Shown: piece after piece, positions 44,103-53,901 of the stretch | Layout of the letters: each line of letters starts with the position of its first letter | Numbering within the stretch: position 1 is the first letter of the stretch | Source: JAAFHI01 sp039793685 | Lineage (GTDB): Bacteria > Acidobacteriota > Blastocatellia > Chloracidobacteriales > Chloracidobacteriaceae | Length of the DNA stretch: 64,000 bases | Direction of reading: 5' to 3' | Assembly (NCBI GenBank): GCA_039793685.1 | Contig: JBDRAL010000049.1 | Location: 1 to 64,000, forward strand | Made by a program: the position numbers and the translations under genes | Notes under the pieces: generated by a model | The model's input: only the letters and a program-made list of their open reading frames with translations | The model's database searches: none | What the model was told of the DNA's origin: nothing

Positions 44103-44810
44103 ATGCGAAAACTGAACTTCAAACGTGCCGCGCTGGTCGTGATGGCGTTTTTCACGTTGTTCGGAAGCCTGAACGCAGGCCCGCTCGCCGGTCGTTCGCT
44201 CGCGCCGACGGGGTATCTGTTCGTCGGTTACAGCAAACCGAGCGACGGTCTGATTCCGGGCGTCGTGGTGTACAAGGTCCGCGAGGACGGCTCGCTGTCC
44301 GGCGCGTGGACCAACGGCGAGGCAGGCGGGCGCGTGATGAATGAAACGGCCCGCCCGGTCAAACCCGGCAACGACATCGAAGGGACTTACGAAACGACCG
44401 GAACCAACCCGAACGGCGGCGAATATCGCGGCCAGGTGACCGTCAGCCGGATCGGCGACAAGGTCTACAGCCTCGTCTGGAGCAACAGCGACCGCGGCAC
44501 CGGGATTCTCGCGGGCGACACGCTGGTCGTGGGGTACGGCGCGGGGGCGGGCGTGGTCCTTTATGTATTGAACGCCGACGGCTCGGCGGAAGGCTTCTGG
44601 ACGACCGCCGCCGATGAAGGCCGGGTCGGTACGGAAAACTTCGGGGCCTCGAAACTGACCGGCGACCACGCGACGCGCGGCACGCGCCCGGATGGCGGCG
44701 CCTATTCCGGCAACCTCTCCATCGACGTGGTTTCAAAGTCCAGCAACGTTTACCGCCTGAAATGGGACACCGGCCATCAGGGCGTGGGAATTTATTTGAA
44801 AAGCAAATGA
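44103..44810 (+). CDS. Secreted repeat protein inserted in the nuo operon, function unknown
   Basis: 235 residues with a signal peptide (LVVMAFFTLFGSLNA). The mature part is an imperfect internal duplication: GTNPNGGEYRGQVTVSRIGD with VYSLVWSNSDRGTGI, and GTRPDGGAYSGNLSIDVVSK with VYRLKWDTGHQGVGI. Between them lies GVVLYVLNADGSAEGFWTTA, similar to GVVVYKVREDGSLSGAWTNG near the start. This pattern occurs in uncharacterised secreted proteins; no complex I role is known. It sits between nuoJ and nuoK, bounded on both sides by repeats of the same family, as if inserted together with them. AAAGGTG serves as Shine-Dalgarno site. Confidence 0.78.
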   Translation: MRKLNFKRAALVVMAFFTLFGSLNAGPLAGRSLAPTGYLFVGYSKPSDGLIPGVVVYKVREDGSLSGAWTNGEAGGRVMNETARPVKPGNDIEGTYETTGTNPNGGEYRGQVTVSRIGDKVYSLVWSNSDRGTGILAGDTLVVGYGAGAGVVLYVLNADGSAEGFWTTAADEGRVGTENFGASKLTGDHATRGTRPDGGAYSGNLSIDVVSKSSNVYRLKWDTGHQGVGIYLKSK

Positions 44811-44929
44811 ATTTTAGATTTTGGATTGAAGATTGAAGATTTTTGATTCGGAAGTTCCGAAAGGGCCAAAAGTTAAAAACTCCCCAATCGGAACTCCCCA
44901 ATCGAAAATCTTCAATCTTCAATCCAAAA
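44811..44929. repeat. Inverted heptamer repeat (GATTGAA family) before nuoK
   Basis: The left arm 44811-44852 has TTAGATT TTGGATTGAAGATTGAAG; the right arm 44879-44929 has CCCCAATCGGAACTCCCCAATCG, then AATCTTC AATCTTC AATCC. The centre is about 26 bp. An AAGGAA Shine-Dalgarno-like stretch follows before nuoK. Confidence 0.88.
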
Positions 44930-44942
44930 CAAGGAACTTCCG

Positions 44943-45245
44943 ATGGTCCCTCTCTCCTGGTATCTCATTCTGAGCGCGGTGCTGTTCACGCTGGGCGCGG
45001 TCGGCGTCTTTCTCAAGCGGAACATCATTTCGATGCTGCTCTGTCTGGAACTGATGCTGAACGCGGCCAATCTGGCGTTCATCGCCTTTTCGAGCTTTTT
45101 CGGACAGGTCGAGGGCCAGCTTTTCGTGTTTCTCGTCATGACCGTCGCCGCCGCCGAAGCGGGCGTCGGCCTCGCCATCGTCATCGCCGTCTTCCGCAAC
45201 CGCGAAACGCTTGACGTGGACGAATCGAACCTTTTGAAACTTTAG
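44943..45245 (+). CDS. nuoK: NADH-quinone oxidoreductase subunit K
   Basis: Small membrane subunit of complex I (MrpC-like), 100 residues with three membrane segments. Family marks: LSWYLILSAVLFTLGAVGVF, KRNIISMLLCLELMLNAANL (with the conserved membrane Glu), and VMTVAAAEAGVGLAIVIAVF (second Glu). Shine-Dalgarno AAGGAA lies 7 bases upstream. The stop codon is overlapped by the next repeat. Confidence 0.96.
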   Translation: MVPLSWYLILSAVLFTLGAVGVFLKRNIISMLLCLELMLNAANLAFIAFSSFFGQVEGQLFVFLVMTVAAAEAGVGLAIVIAVFRNRETLDVDESNLLKL

Positions 45246-45343
45246 ATTTTCGATTGAAGATTGAAGATTTTTGATTGCCGCTCAAAGCAGTTCCCGGAAA
45301 TCTTCAATCTTCAATCTTCAATCTGCAATCTTCAATCGAAAAT
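45245..45343. repeat. Inverted heptamer repeat (GATTGAA family) nuoK-nuoL
   Basis: The left arm 45245-45277 has GATTTTC GATTGAA GATTGAA GATTTTT; the right arm 45299-45343 has five AATCTTC-type units and ends 3 bases before the nuoL ATG. The centre is about 21 bp. Confidence 0.9.
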
Positions 45344-45346
45344 CAC

Positions 45347-47287
45347 ATGCTGAAAGCCATGATTCTCGCGCCGCTGGTCGGCGCCATCCTGCTCGGAACG
45401 GTCGGCAAGCGGCTCGGCGAACGCCTCGTCGGGCTGATCGCCTGTCTGACGGTCGCCGTGTCGGCGGTCTGCGCCTACGCCACGTTTTACACGAAGCTGC
45501 TTCACGCACCCGCGACGTCGGAAGGCGTCCGCCGGGTGACGGAAACGTTCGGGACGTGGATTCAGGCCGGAAACTTCACCGCCGATTTCGGGCTGACGCT
45601 CGACCCGCTTTCGGGCGTGATGGTGCTGTTCATCACCGGCGTCGGGCTGCTGATTCACATTTTCGCGACGGCCTACATGCACGGCGACGGCGGCTACGCC
45701 CGGTTTTTCGCCTGCCTGAACCTGTTCATGTTCGCGATGCTGACGCTCGTGCTGGCCGACAACTTTCTGCTGATGTTCGTCGGCTGGGAAGGCGTGGGGG
45801 TCTGTTCGTACCTGCTCATCGGGCACTACTTCACGCGCGACGAAGCGGCGGCGGCGGCCAAGAAAGCTTTTGTTTACAACCGGATCGGCGATTTCGGGGT
45901 GGTTCTCGGCGTTTTCCTGATCTTCAGCAAGACGGGCAGCATCAACTTTGCGAAGGTGGCCGAATGGGCCGCCGCGCAGCCGATTGAAACGCTCGGATTC
46001 GCGGCGATCACGGCGGGGGGGCTGACGACCATCGCCCTACTGCTGTTCCTCGGCGCGACCGGCAAGAGCGCGCAGATTCCGCTGTTCGTCTGGCTGCCGG
46101 ACGCCATGGCCGGCCCGACGCCGGTTTCGGCGCTCATCCACGCCGCGACGATGGTCACGGCGGGCGTCTACATGCTCTCGCGGACAAGCGCGATCTTCCT
46201 CAAGTCGCCCACGGCGCTCGTCGTCGTCGGCATCGTCGGGGCGACCACCGCGATCGTCGCCGCCACCATCGCCTTCGGCCAGAACGACATCAAGAAAGTC
46301 CTCGCCTATTCGACCGTTTCGCAACTCGGGCTGATGTTCATGGCCTGCGGCGCGGGCGCGTTCTCGGCGGCGATGTTCCACGTCACGACCCACGCATTCT
46401 TTAAAGCCCTGCTGTTTCTCGGCGCGGGCAGCGTGATTCACGGAATGCACGAGGAACAGGACATGCGGAAGATGGGCGGATTGAAAAAGTACATGCCGCT
46501 CACCCGTCTGACGATGATCGCCGGGTGGCTCGCCATTTCCGGCTTCCCGTTCCTGTCGGGCTTCTTCAGCAAGGACGAACTGCTCTGGCGGACCTTCGGC
46601 TCCGGTCTGATTCCCGCGACACTCGCCAAGTCGCTCTGGGTGGTCGGCTGCGCGACCTCGTTTCTGACCGCGCTCTACATGACCCGGATGATGGTGATGA
46701 CCTTCGAAGGCGACTCACGCGCCGAGCATCACGACCACAAACCGCATGAATCGCCGATGGTGATGACCGCGCCGCTGTTCGTCCTCGGGTTTTTCTCGAT
46801 TGTCGGCGGCGTTCTGGGGATCCCGGAAGTGCTCGGCGGGACGAACCGCTTCGAGCATTTCCTCAAGCCGGTTTTCGATGTCGGTGGACGCGGCATCGAA
46901 ATCGCCCAGGTCGCGAGCAACCACGGCATCGAACTGGGCCTGATGGGCTTTTCGGCGCTCATCGCGCTGGCCGGAATCGGCCTCGGCTGGATGTTCTTCC
47001 GCAAAAACCCGCTCTGGAGCGCCCCGCCGGTCGTGCAGGCGAAGTACTACATCGACGAAATCTACGAAGCGGCGGTCGTCCGCCCGCTCGAACTCATTTC
47101 GCGCGACGGACTCTGGAAAATCTTCGACCTTCAGGTGGTTGACGGCATCGTGACCGGCGCGGCCCGGTTCACAAGCACGCTCGGCGCGAACCTGCGCGAC
47201 ATGCAGTCGGGTTTCGCGCGGGGCTACGCCGCACTGATTTTCGTCGGCGCGCTGCTGGTGATGGGATATTTCTTCTTCGGAAACTGA
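45347..47287 (+). CDS. nuoL: NADH-quinone oxidoreductase subunit L
   Basis: Antiporter-like proton-pumping subunit of complex I, 646 residues, with about 14-16 membrane segments and the long lateral helix expected at the C-terminus. Key blocks: MFVGWEGVGVCSYLLIGHYF (conserved Glu), KSAQIPLFVWLPDAMAGPTP, VSALIHAATMVTAGVYML, DIKKVLAYSTVSQLGLMFMA, HAFFKALLFLGAGSVIHGMH. A His-rich loop (EHHDHKPHE) is normal for the family. The start directly follows a repeat arm; an ATG at 45359 is an alternative. Confidence 0.96.
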   Translation: MLKAMILAPLVGAILLGTVGKRLGERLVGLIACLTVAVSAVCAYATFYTKLLHAPATSEGVRRVTETFGTWIQAGNFTADFGLTLDPLSGVMVLFITGVGLLIHIFATAYMHGDGGYARFFACLNLFMFAMLTLVLADNFLLMFVGWEGVGVCSYLLIGHYFTRDEAAAAAKKAFVYNRIGDFGVVLGVFLIFSKTGSINFAKVAEWAAAQPIETLGFAAITAGGLTTIALLLFLGATGKSAQIPLFVWLPDAMAGPTPVSALIHAATMVTAGVYMLSRTSAIFLKSPTALVVVGIVGATTAIVAATIAFGQNDIKKVLAYSTVSQLGLMFMACGAGAFSAAMFHVTTHAFFKALLFLGAGSVIHGMHEEQDMRKMGGLKKYMPLTRLTMIAGWLAISGFPFLSGFFSKDELLWRTFGSGLIPATLAKSLWVVGCATSFLTALYMTRMMVMTFEGDSRAEHHDHKPHESPMVMTAPLFVLGFFSIVGGVLGIPEVLGGTNRFEHFLKPVFDVGGRGIEIAQVASNHGIELGLMGFSALIALAGIGLGWMFFRKNPLWSAPPVVQAKYYIDEIYEAAVVRPLELISRDGLWKIFDLQVVDGIVTGAARFTSTLGANLRDMQSGFARGYAALIFVGALLVMGYFFFGN

Positions 47288-47305
47288 GTTTCGGAGCCTG
47301 CCGTC

Positions 47306-47911
47306 ATGGCCTACAGCGAATTCAAACTGAAGGACGTGAAAACCCGGTTCAACCTGACGGTGGTCGAAAACGTCGATCTGTTTTCGGAAACGCCGTCGGT
47401 CGCGGTCGAGGACGCGCTGGCGAACACCCTGACGGAAAACGTGCCGCTCGCACTCGCGGTCAACACCGAAAAGGCCCGGTCGGAACTCATCATCGCGCCG
47501 GTGCTGGTCGAAGTCCGGCGGCTGCTCGACCGGCGAATCAGCCTTTTTTCGGGAATCGAACTGACGGTTGACCAGAGCGCCGGACTCAACGGCGTGTGCG
47601 ATTTCATCATCGGGAGCGCGGCGGAGCAGTTTTACCTGAGCGCGCCGGTCATCACGATTGTCGAGGCCAAAAAGGAAGACCTCGTCGGGGGCATCGGCCA
47701 GTGCCTCGCCGAAATGGTGGCGGCCCGTATCTTCAATGAACGCGAGGGTTTGCCGGGCCGGACGGTGTTCGGCGCGGTCACATCCGGCAGCGCGTGGAAA
47801 TTTCTCAAGCTTGAAACCGACACGGCGTACGTTGACGTGCCGGAGTACTACATCGCCGATGTCGGAAAGATTCTCGGCGTTCTCACCTGGATGACGGGGC
47901 TTTCGCTCTAA
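47306..47911 (+). CDS. PD-(D/E)XK nuclease-like protein inserted between nuoL and nuoM
   Basis: 201 residues, no signal peptide. Motifs consistent with the PD-(D/E)XK fold: the acidic residue in LNGVCDFIIGSAAEQFYL and the ExK signature VITIVEAKKEDLVGGIGQC, followed by LAEMVAARIFNER and a Trp-containing SGSAWKFLKLE. Proteins of this pattern are numerous in cyanobacteria and other repeat-rich genomes, with no known role. GGAG lies 9 bases before the ATG. It interrupts the usual nuoL-nuoM junction and is co-oriented, 18 bases after nuoL and 19 before nuoM, so it must be co-transcribed. Confidence 0.75.
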   Translation: MAYSEFKLKDVKTRFNLTVVENVDLFSETPSVAVEDALANTLTENVPLALAVNTEKARSELIIAPVLVEVRRLLDRRISLFSGIELTVDQSAGLNGVCDFIIGSAAEQFYLSAPVITIVEAKKEDLVGGIGQCLAEMVAARIFNEREGLPGRTVFGAVTSGSAWKFLKLETDTAYVDVPEYYIADVGKILGVLTWMTGLSL

Positions 47912-47930
47912 AAATCGACCCATTCGCCAA

Positions 47931-49475
<1,545 letters not shown>

Positions 49476-49509
49476 GCGAGCCGCGCACGCGGTGAAGCGC
49501 CCGTTTTTG

Positions 49510-49539
49510 AAAGCCCGGCCCGCGCGGTCGGGCTTTTTT
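49510..49539 (+). terminator. Rho-independent terminator after nuoM
   Basis: Stem AAAGCCCGGCC / GGTCGGGCTTT with a short CGCG-type loop, followed by TTTTTT. It marks the end of the nuoG-M unit. Confidence 0.9.
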
Positions 49540-49679
49540 CATGCCAGGTTGAAGCGTTTACGGCACGCGGATTGCTGTTTTCAAGTGAGGAATTTTCGGA
49601 AGCGCCGGGCCGCGCAAGCGGCTAAACTGACGACTCCGAAACACATCCCGATTTTTTGACTGACCGAGAGGTTTCGACG

Positions 49680-51203
49680 ATGAAATCCGCAAGTTCCTCG
49701 CGCCGCAAGTTCCTCGCGGCGTCCGCCGCCACGCTCGCCGCCGCCGGCCTGCCCTCCGCCGCTGACGCGGCTCCGCCCGCGCCGCAAACCGGTTCGAAAA
49801 AAGGCAAAAAGACCGAAACATTTCCCAAAGGTTTTATCTGGGGAACGGCGACCGCGTCCTACCAGATCGAAGGGGCGATAAAAGCCGACGGAAAAAGCGA
49901 GTCCATCTGGGACGCCTTCGCCCACAAGCCCGGCGCCATCTGGCGCGCGAACAACGGCGACACCGCCTGCGATCACTACAACCGATATAAAGAAGACGTG
50001 GTGATCATGAAAACGCTCGGACTGAACGGCTATCGGTTCAGCCTTTCATGGTCGCGCATCCTGCCCGACGGCACGGGGACGGTGAACGCGAAGGGCCTCG
50101 ATTTCTACGACCGGCTCACCGACGAACTGCTCAAGGCGGGCGTCGCGCCGTACTGCACGCTCTACCACTGGGATCTGCCGGTCGCGCTCCACAAAAAGGG
50201 CGGCTGGCGGACGCGCGACAGCGTCGGATGGTTCACCGAGTACGCCGAGGTCGTCACCAAACGGCTCGGCGACCGCATCAAGCACTGGATGACGCTCAAC
50301 GAACCGCAGATTTTCATCGGCCTCGGCCTTCAGGTCGGCAAGCACGCGCCGGGGGAAACCCTTCCATTTAAAGAAGTTCTGCAAGCCGGACACCACGCGC
50401 TGCTCGCCCACGGCCGCGCCGTGCAGGTCATTCGCGCCAATTCGCCCAAGTGCGAAATCGGCTTCGCGCCGCAGACGCCCATCGCCTACCCGGTGAGCGA
50501 AACGCCGGAAAACGTGGCCGCCGCCCGCGAGTTCAACTTCGGCATTCAGGGATTCGGGTTTCTGTTGAGCGCGGCAATGGGAATTCCACCCAAGAACACC
50601 ATCAACAATTCGTGGTGGATGGACCCGGTCTTTCTCGGCGAGTACCCGAAAGCCGGACTGGACGCCTACAAGGGCGACGCGCCGGAAATCCGCGACGGCG
50701 ACATGAAACTGATTTCCGAACCGGTCGATTTCTGCGGCGCGAACATCTACTTCGGCTTCGCCATCAAGGCCGACGCCAAGGGCCGCCCGAATTTCCTCAT
50801 TCCGACGCCCGCGACGCCGATTACCGCCTTCGACTGGCCGGTGACGCCGGAGGCGCTCTACTGGGGACCAAAGTTTTTCCACGAACGGTACAAAAAACCG
50901 ATCTACATCACCGAGAATGGCGTGTCATTGCGTGACTGGATTGCGCTCGACGGAAAAGTTCACGACCCGCAACGCATTGATTTCACGACTCGCTACCTGC
51001 GCGAACTCCGGCGGGCGGCAGCGGACGGCGTCCCGGTCAAGGGCTACTTTCACTGGTCGCTGATCGACAATTTCGAATGGGCGGAAGGCTACAAACAGCG
51101 GTTCGGGCTGGTCCATGTCGATTTCGACACCCAGAAACGCACCCTGAAGGATTCGGCGCTCTGGTACAAACAGGTCGCGGCGACCAACGGCGGCAATCTG
51201 TAA
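49680..51203 (+). CDS. Beta-glucosidase (GH1) with Tat signal
   Basis: 507 residues. The N-terminus has a twin-arginine signal (SSRRKFLAASAATLAAA), so it is exported folded; GH1 enzymes in bacteria are usually cytoplasmic. The catalytic domain runs from FPKGFIWGTATASYQIEGA to the end. The acid/base is Glu208 in TLNEPQ and the nucleophile Glu412 in ITENGV; the family marks SWSRILPDG, YHWDLPVAL and HWSLIDNFEWAEGY are also present. It hydrolyses beta-glucosides, probably cellobiose-type sugars, in the periplasm. The start ATG follows GAGAGG. With the GH13 gene it suggests use of plant polysaccharide fragments. Confidence 0.94.
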   Translation: MKSASSSRRKFLAASAATLAAAGLPSAADAAPPAPQTGSKKGKKTETFPKGFIWGTATASYQIEGAIKADGKSESIWDAFAHKPGAIWRANNGDTACDHYNRYKEDVVIMKTLGLNGYRFSLSWSRILPDGTGTVNAKGLDFYDRLTDELLKAGVAPYCTLYHWDLPVALHKKGGWRTRDSVGWFTEYAEVVTKRLGDRIKHWMTLNEPQIFIGLGLQVGKHAPGETLPFKEVLQAGHHALLAHGRAVQVIRANSPKCEIGFAPQTPIAYPVSETPENVAAAREFNFGIQGFGFLLSAAMGIPPKNTINNSWWMDPVFLGEYPKAGLDAYKGDAPEIRDGDMKLISEPVDFCGANIYFGFAIKADAKGRPNFLIPTPATPITAFDWPVTPEALYWGPKFFHERYKKPIYITENGVSLRDWIALDGKVHDPQRIDFTTRYLRELRRAAADGVPVKGYFHWSLIDNFEWAEGYKQRFGLVHVDFDTQKRTLKDSALWYKQVAATNGGNL

Positions 51204-51220
51204 CAAGGTGAACGCCGTCA

Positions 51221-52141
51221 ATGGCTTACGACAACATCTGCAAGGCGATGGCGGAACGCCACCCGGTTGAATTTGTCCGGTGGGCGGCGGAAATCACGCA
51301 CGAAATCGACCCGAATCGTATCGGACCGGACGTCCACGTCCTCAAATCCGAACTCGGCATCGAACCGATTCGGGCCGATTTCGCCGCCTTTCTCGAAACC
51401 GGCAGGACCATCGTTCACCTGGAGTTTCAGGTCACGCCCGAGAGCAAGCCACCGATGCCGTTGCGGATGCTCGATTACGCGGTGCGTTTCTATCGAACCT
51501 ATCCGGACCGACGGCTTGTGCAACTGGTCGTCCTGTTGAAAAACACGCCAACGGCGCGCACCATGCCGAACGTGTTCGAATTCGGGCACACGCGCCACGA
51601 ATTTTTCATCGCCCGGCTCTGGGACATTGCCCCGGAGCCGTTTTTCGAAAACCCGGCGCTGCTCCCGCTGGCGGTACTGGCAAAATCTCCGGAACCGCGA
51701 AAACTGCTGAAGCGTGTGGCCAGCCAGGCGGGCCGGATCGAAAATCGTGATACGCGCATCGAAACGCTGGCGGGCGCGCACATTCTGGCCGGATTGCGCT
51801 TCACGCAACACAACATCGGAGCGATTTTTCAGGAGGCGGTCATGCAGGAATCCGTAACCTACCAGACGATTTTACAGCGCGGCGTCGCGCAAGGGATTGA
51901 ACAAGGGGTTCTCCAGGGACTCGAACAGGGACTCGAACAGGGTCTCGAACAGGGTTCAAAGCTGGAAGCTCAAAAACTGGTTCTCGGTCTCCTTGAACGG
52001 CGGTTTTCAAAACTTCCCGTTTCCATCAAAAGGCGGGTTGAAGGGCTGACGCTGGCCGAACTTGAAGAACTGGGCCTCGCGTTGCTCGACTTCACGTCAA
52101 AAGACGACCTCAAACGCTGGCTCGCCGAACATGCGGCCTAG
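51221..52141 (+). CDS. Rpn-like PD-(D/E)XK nuclease / DUF4351-type protein
   Basis: 306 residues. The N-terminal half resembles the Rpn/transposase-like PD-(D/E)XK family: RADFAAFLETGRTIVHLEFQ (acidic residue, then ExQ), PLRMLDYAVRFYR, LLKNTPTARTMPNVFEFGHT. It is followed by Gln/Glu/Gly repeats (EQGLEQG, about 225-247, from a 12-nt tandem DNA repeat at about 51895-51958). The C-terminal part, LVLGLLERRFSKLPVSIKRR with LAELEELGLALLDF, is DUF4351-like. Such proteins are abundant in cyanobacteria; Rpn proteins promote recombination in E. coli, but a role here is inferred only. It is 17 bases after the GH1 gene. Confidence 0.78.
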   Translation: MAYDNICKAMAERHPVEFVRWAAEITHEIDPNRIGPDVHVLKSELGIEPIRADFAAFLETGRTIVHLEFQVTPESKPPMPLRMLDYAVRFYRTYPDRRLVQLVVLLKNTPTARTMPNVFEFGHTRHEFFIARLWDIAPEPFFENPALLPLAVLAKSPEPRKLLKRVASQAGRIENRDTRIETLAGAHILAGLRFTQHNIGAIFQEAVMQESVTYQTILQRGVAQGIEQGVLQGLEQGLEQGLEQGSKLEAQKLVLGLLERRFSKLPVSIKRRVEGLTLAELEELGLALLDFTSKDDLKRWLAEHAA

Positions 52142-52162
52142 GCATCGGGTGCCCGGTTCAAT

Positions 52163-52196
52163 CCCTATCTACTATTAGGATCGCGCGCGTACGATG
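52163..52196 (+). repeat. 34-nt dispersed repeat, copy 2
   Basis: CCCTATCTACTATTAGGATC followed by GCGCGCGTACGATG; the final ATG is the start codon of the next gene. Opposite orientation to copy 1 at 39636-39669, one mismatch. Confidence 0.85.
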
Positions 52197-52874
52197 AATG
52201 ATTCTTCAAAGTTTCGTGATTCGGGGACGTACCGGGGAGGTCCCTCAGCGCCGCAACAGACCGAACGAGCCATCCGGATGGCCCGGATTTCCCTGCTTCT
52301 CGGCCTTTTCGGGATGTTTTCCTGTGCCGGACTCTGGATCGGAAGCATCGCTGGCTTGTACCTCGGCGAGAACGCCCGTTCCCGGCTGGCCGTCGGAAAT
52401 GAATCGAGGCATGTGCAAACCGCGAAGGCCGGTATCGCGCTCAACCTCGTCGCCCTGATTGTAGGGTCTCTGGTTTTTATCCTCCTGCCCGGATTTCTGT
52501 CGTCCCGACGGAGCGCCAATGAAGACTTCGCCAGAACGAGCCTGCGCGCGATTCATGCCGCCCAGATTCGCCACGCCGGGAACCACAATGGAACGTTTGC
52601 CGACGATCTCACCGCCCTCGACCTCGATCCGGTTATTCGGGAAATGCAGACAAAAGAAATAAACGGTTATCGGCTCGGAAAAATGACCGTCACGGCGGCG
52701 GACGGCATCCACCCGGCGCGATTTTCCATCACCGCCCAGCCGGTCAGGCCGCGAGGAATCCTCCGAACGGGGAATGAATCCTACTTTCTGAATGAAACCG
52801 GAACAGTCTGGTTTACAAAGACTTACGAGAACAACAGTCCGGCGACCGCGGCAAGCGAACCGGTCAGGGATTGA
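52194..52874 (+). CDS. Membrane protein with DUF4190-like N-terminus and pilin-like C-terminus
   Basis: 226 residues. Two membrane segments (ARISLLLGLFGMFSCAGLWI to GSIAGLYLG and AGIALNLVALIVGSLVFILL) with the residues between them typical of DUF4190-like proteins. These are followed by RSANEDFARTSLRAIHAAQI and HNGTFADDLTALDLDP, which recall the alpha-1/alpha-beta loop region of type IV pilins and pseudopilins. The C-terminal beta part carries FSITAQPVRPRGILRTGN and YFLNETGTVWF. It lacks a prepilin peptidase site, so it is not an ordinary pilin. The start codon lies in the 34-nt dispersed repeat. Confidence 0.7.
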   Translation: MNDSSKFRDSGTYRGGPSAPQQTERAIRMARISLLLGLFGMFSCAGLWIGSIAGLYLGENARSRLAVGNESRHVQTAKAGIALNLVALIVGSLVFILLPGFLSSRRSANEDFARTSLRAIHAAQIRHAGNHNGTFADDLTALDLDPVIREMQTKEINGYRLGKMTVTAADGIHPARFSITAQPVRPRGILRTGNESYFLNETGTVWFTKTYENNSPATAASEPVRD

Positions 52875-52951
52875 ACCGGGAGGCGACTTCGGGCCATCCG
52901 ACGAACTATGCTGGAAAGGAAATGACCCTCATCTCCGAGGTGGCAGCCCGC

Positions 52952-53533
52952 ATGTCGATGAACGGTTTTCTCCTTTCCATCACGCCTGAACTCGTTTCCC
53001 GAATTGCCGAGGATACCCGCGCCGCCGCTGAAATCGCCACGCGCGTGCCCGACAGGCTCGACCTCGGCTCGAACTGGCAGGCGATTCACTTCCTGATTAC
53101 CGGCAACGAACACGGCGGCGAAGAACCGCTCGCCGATGCGATTATCGGCACCGGCGTCGATTTCGACCTCAATACCTCCGATGAGGAAGCGTGGTTCGAG
53201 GCCGAACGCAACGGCGACGAACCGCCCGACCCGCATGAACACGATTTCGACGTGATCGTCCTGGAAGAAGGCGAAATTTCGCCCTACGGCGGCCAGATTG
53301 TCATGCCGAACTACGCCGCGGAAGTCTCCGCCGCCCTCGCCCAACTCGACGAAGCGACAGTCCGCGACCGGTTCAACCCTTCCCGCATGCTTGAACTCGA
53401 CCTGCACCCCGGCGACTGGACGCACAACCCCGACGAACGCCTCGAACTCCTCATCGAACTGTTCGGTCGCGTCCGTGCGCTCTACGCCGCCGCCGCCGAA
53501 AACGGACACGGCGTTTTGTTCTATCTCGCATAA
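52952..53533 (+). CDS. DUF1877 (YfbM-like) family protein
   Basis: 193 residues from the ATG at 52952, which gives the family-typical opening MSMNGFLLSITPELVSRIAE; an ATG at 52922, preceded by GGAAAGGAA, is a possible alternative. Core blocks: LDLGSNWQAIHFLITGNEHG (the WxxIHFLLTG signature of DUF1877), EPLADAIIGTG, a Glu/Asp-rich insert, and YAAEVSAALAQLDEATVRDR. A cytoplasmic protein of unknown function, usually found as a solitary gene. Confidence 0.82.
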   Translation: MSMNGFLLSITPELVSRIAEDTRAAAEIATRVPDRLDLGSNWQAIHFLITGNEHGGEEPLADAIIGTGVDFDLNTSDEEAWFEAERNGDEPPDPHEHDFDVIVLEEGEISPYGGQIVMPNYAAEVSAALAQLDEATVRDRFNPSRMLELDLHPGDWTHNPDERLELLIELFGRVRALYAAAAENGHGVLFYLA

Positions 53534-53536
53534 AGA

Positions 53537-53725
53537 CAGTCTGGAGTCTGGAGTCTGGAGTCTGGAGTCTGGAGTCTGGAGTCTGGAGTCTGGAGTAAAG
53601 CATCCCTTTTCCGCTTTCCGCGTCAAAGCCTTTCTTTCACAAAAACTTCCCGGATTTTTCCGACTTCCGCGTTCATCCTTCATCGTTCCCCTGACTCCAG
53701 ACTCAAGACTCGCGACTCCAGACTT
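53537..53725. repeat. Inverted heptamer repeat (GTCTGGA family), highly homogeneous
   Basis: The left arm 53537-53596 is eight or more perfect GTCTGGA units in a row. The right arm 53692-53725 has GACTCCA GACTCAA GACTCGC GACTCCA GAC. The centre is about 95 bp and includes CATCCTT-CATCGTT. The left arm is longer and cleaner than any other in the window. The remaining gap up to nuoN (53726-53901) shows nothing. Confidence 0.9.
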
Positions 53726-53901
53726 TTCTTCTCCACTTTCACTTGCGGATTGGCGCGAAGACTGACATCTTTGGTTTTGTATTTTTCGAAACACTTCCCA
53801 CCGGAAGACCGTCGTTTTCAGCCGAATCGAAATGAAGTCCAGCCGCTCCCCTCGGGCGGAGGTTCGTCTCGAAGCGCCGGTCGCGCCCTGAATTCGCAGT
53901 C

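Noticed and set aside
51895..51958. Further heptamer element inside the Rpn-like gene
   Set aside because: The period is 12 nt (GAACAGGGACTC type), a codon-phase repeat giving EQGL units, normal for this protein family, and not the 7-nt architecture.
53537..53596. Possible CRISPR array
   Set aside because: Units are 7 nt in direct contact, without unique spacers, and no cas genes are nearby.
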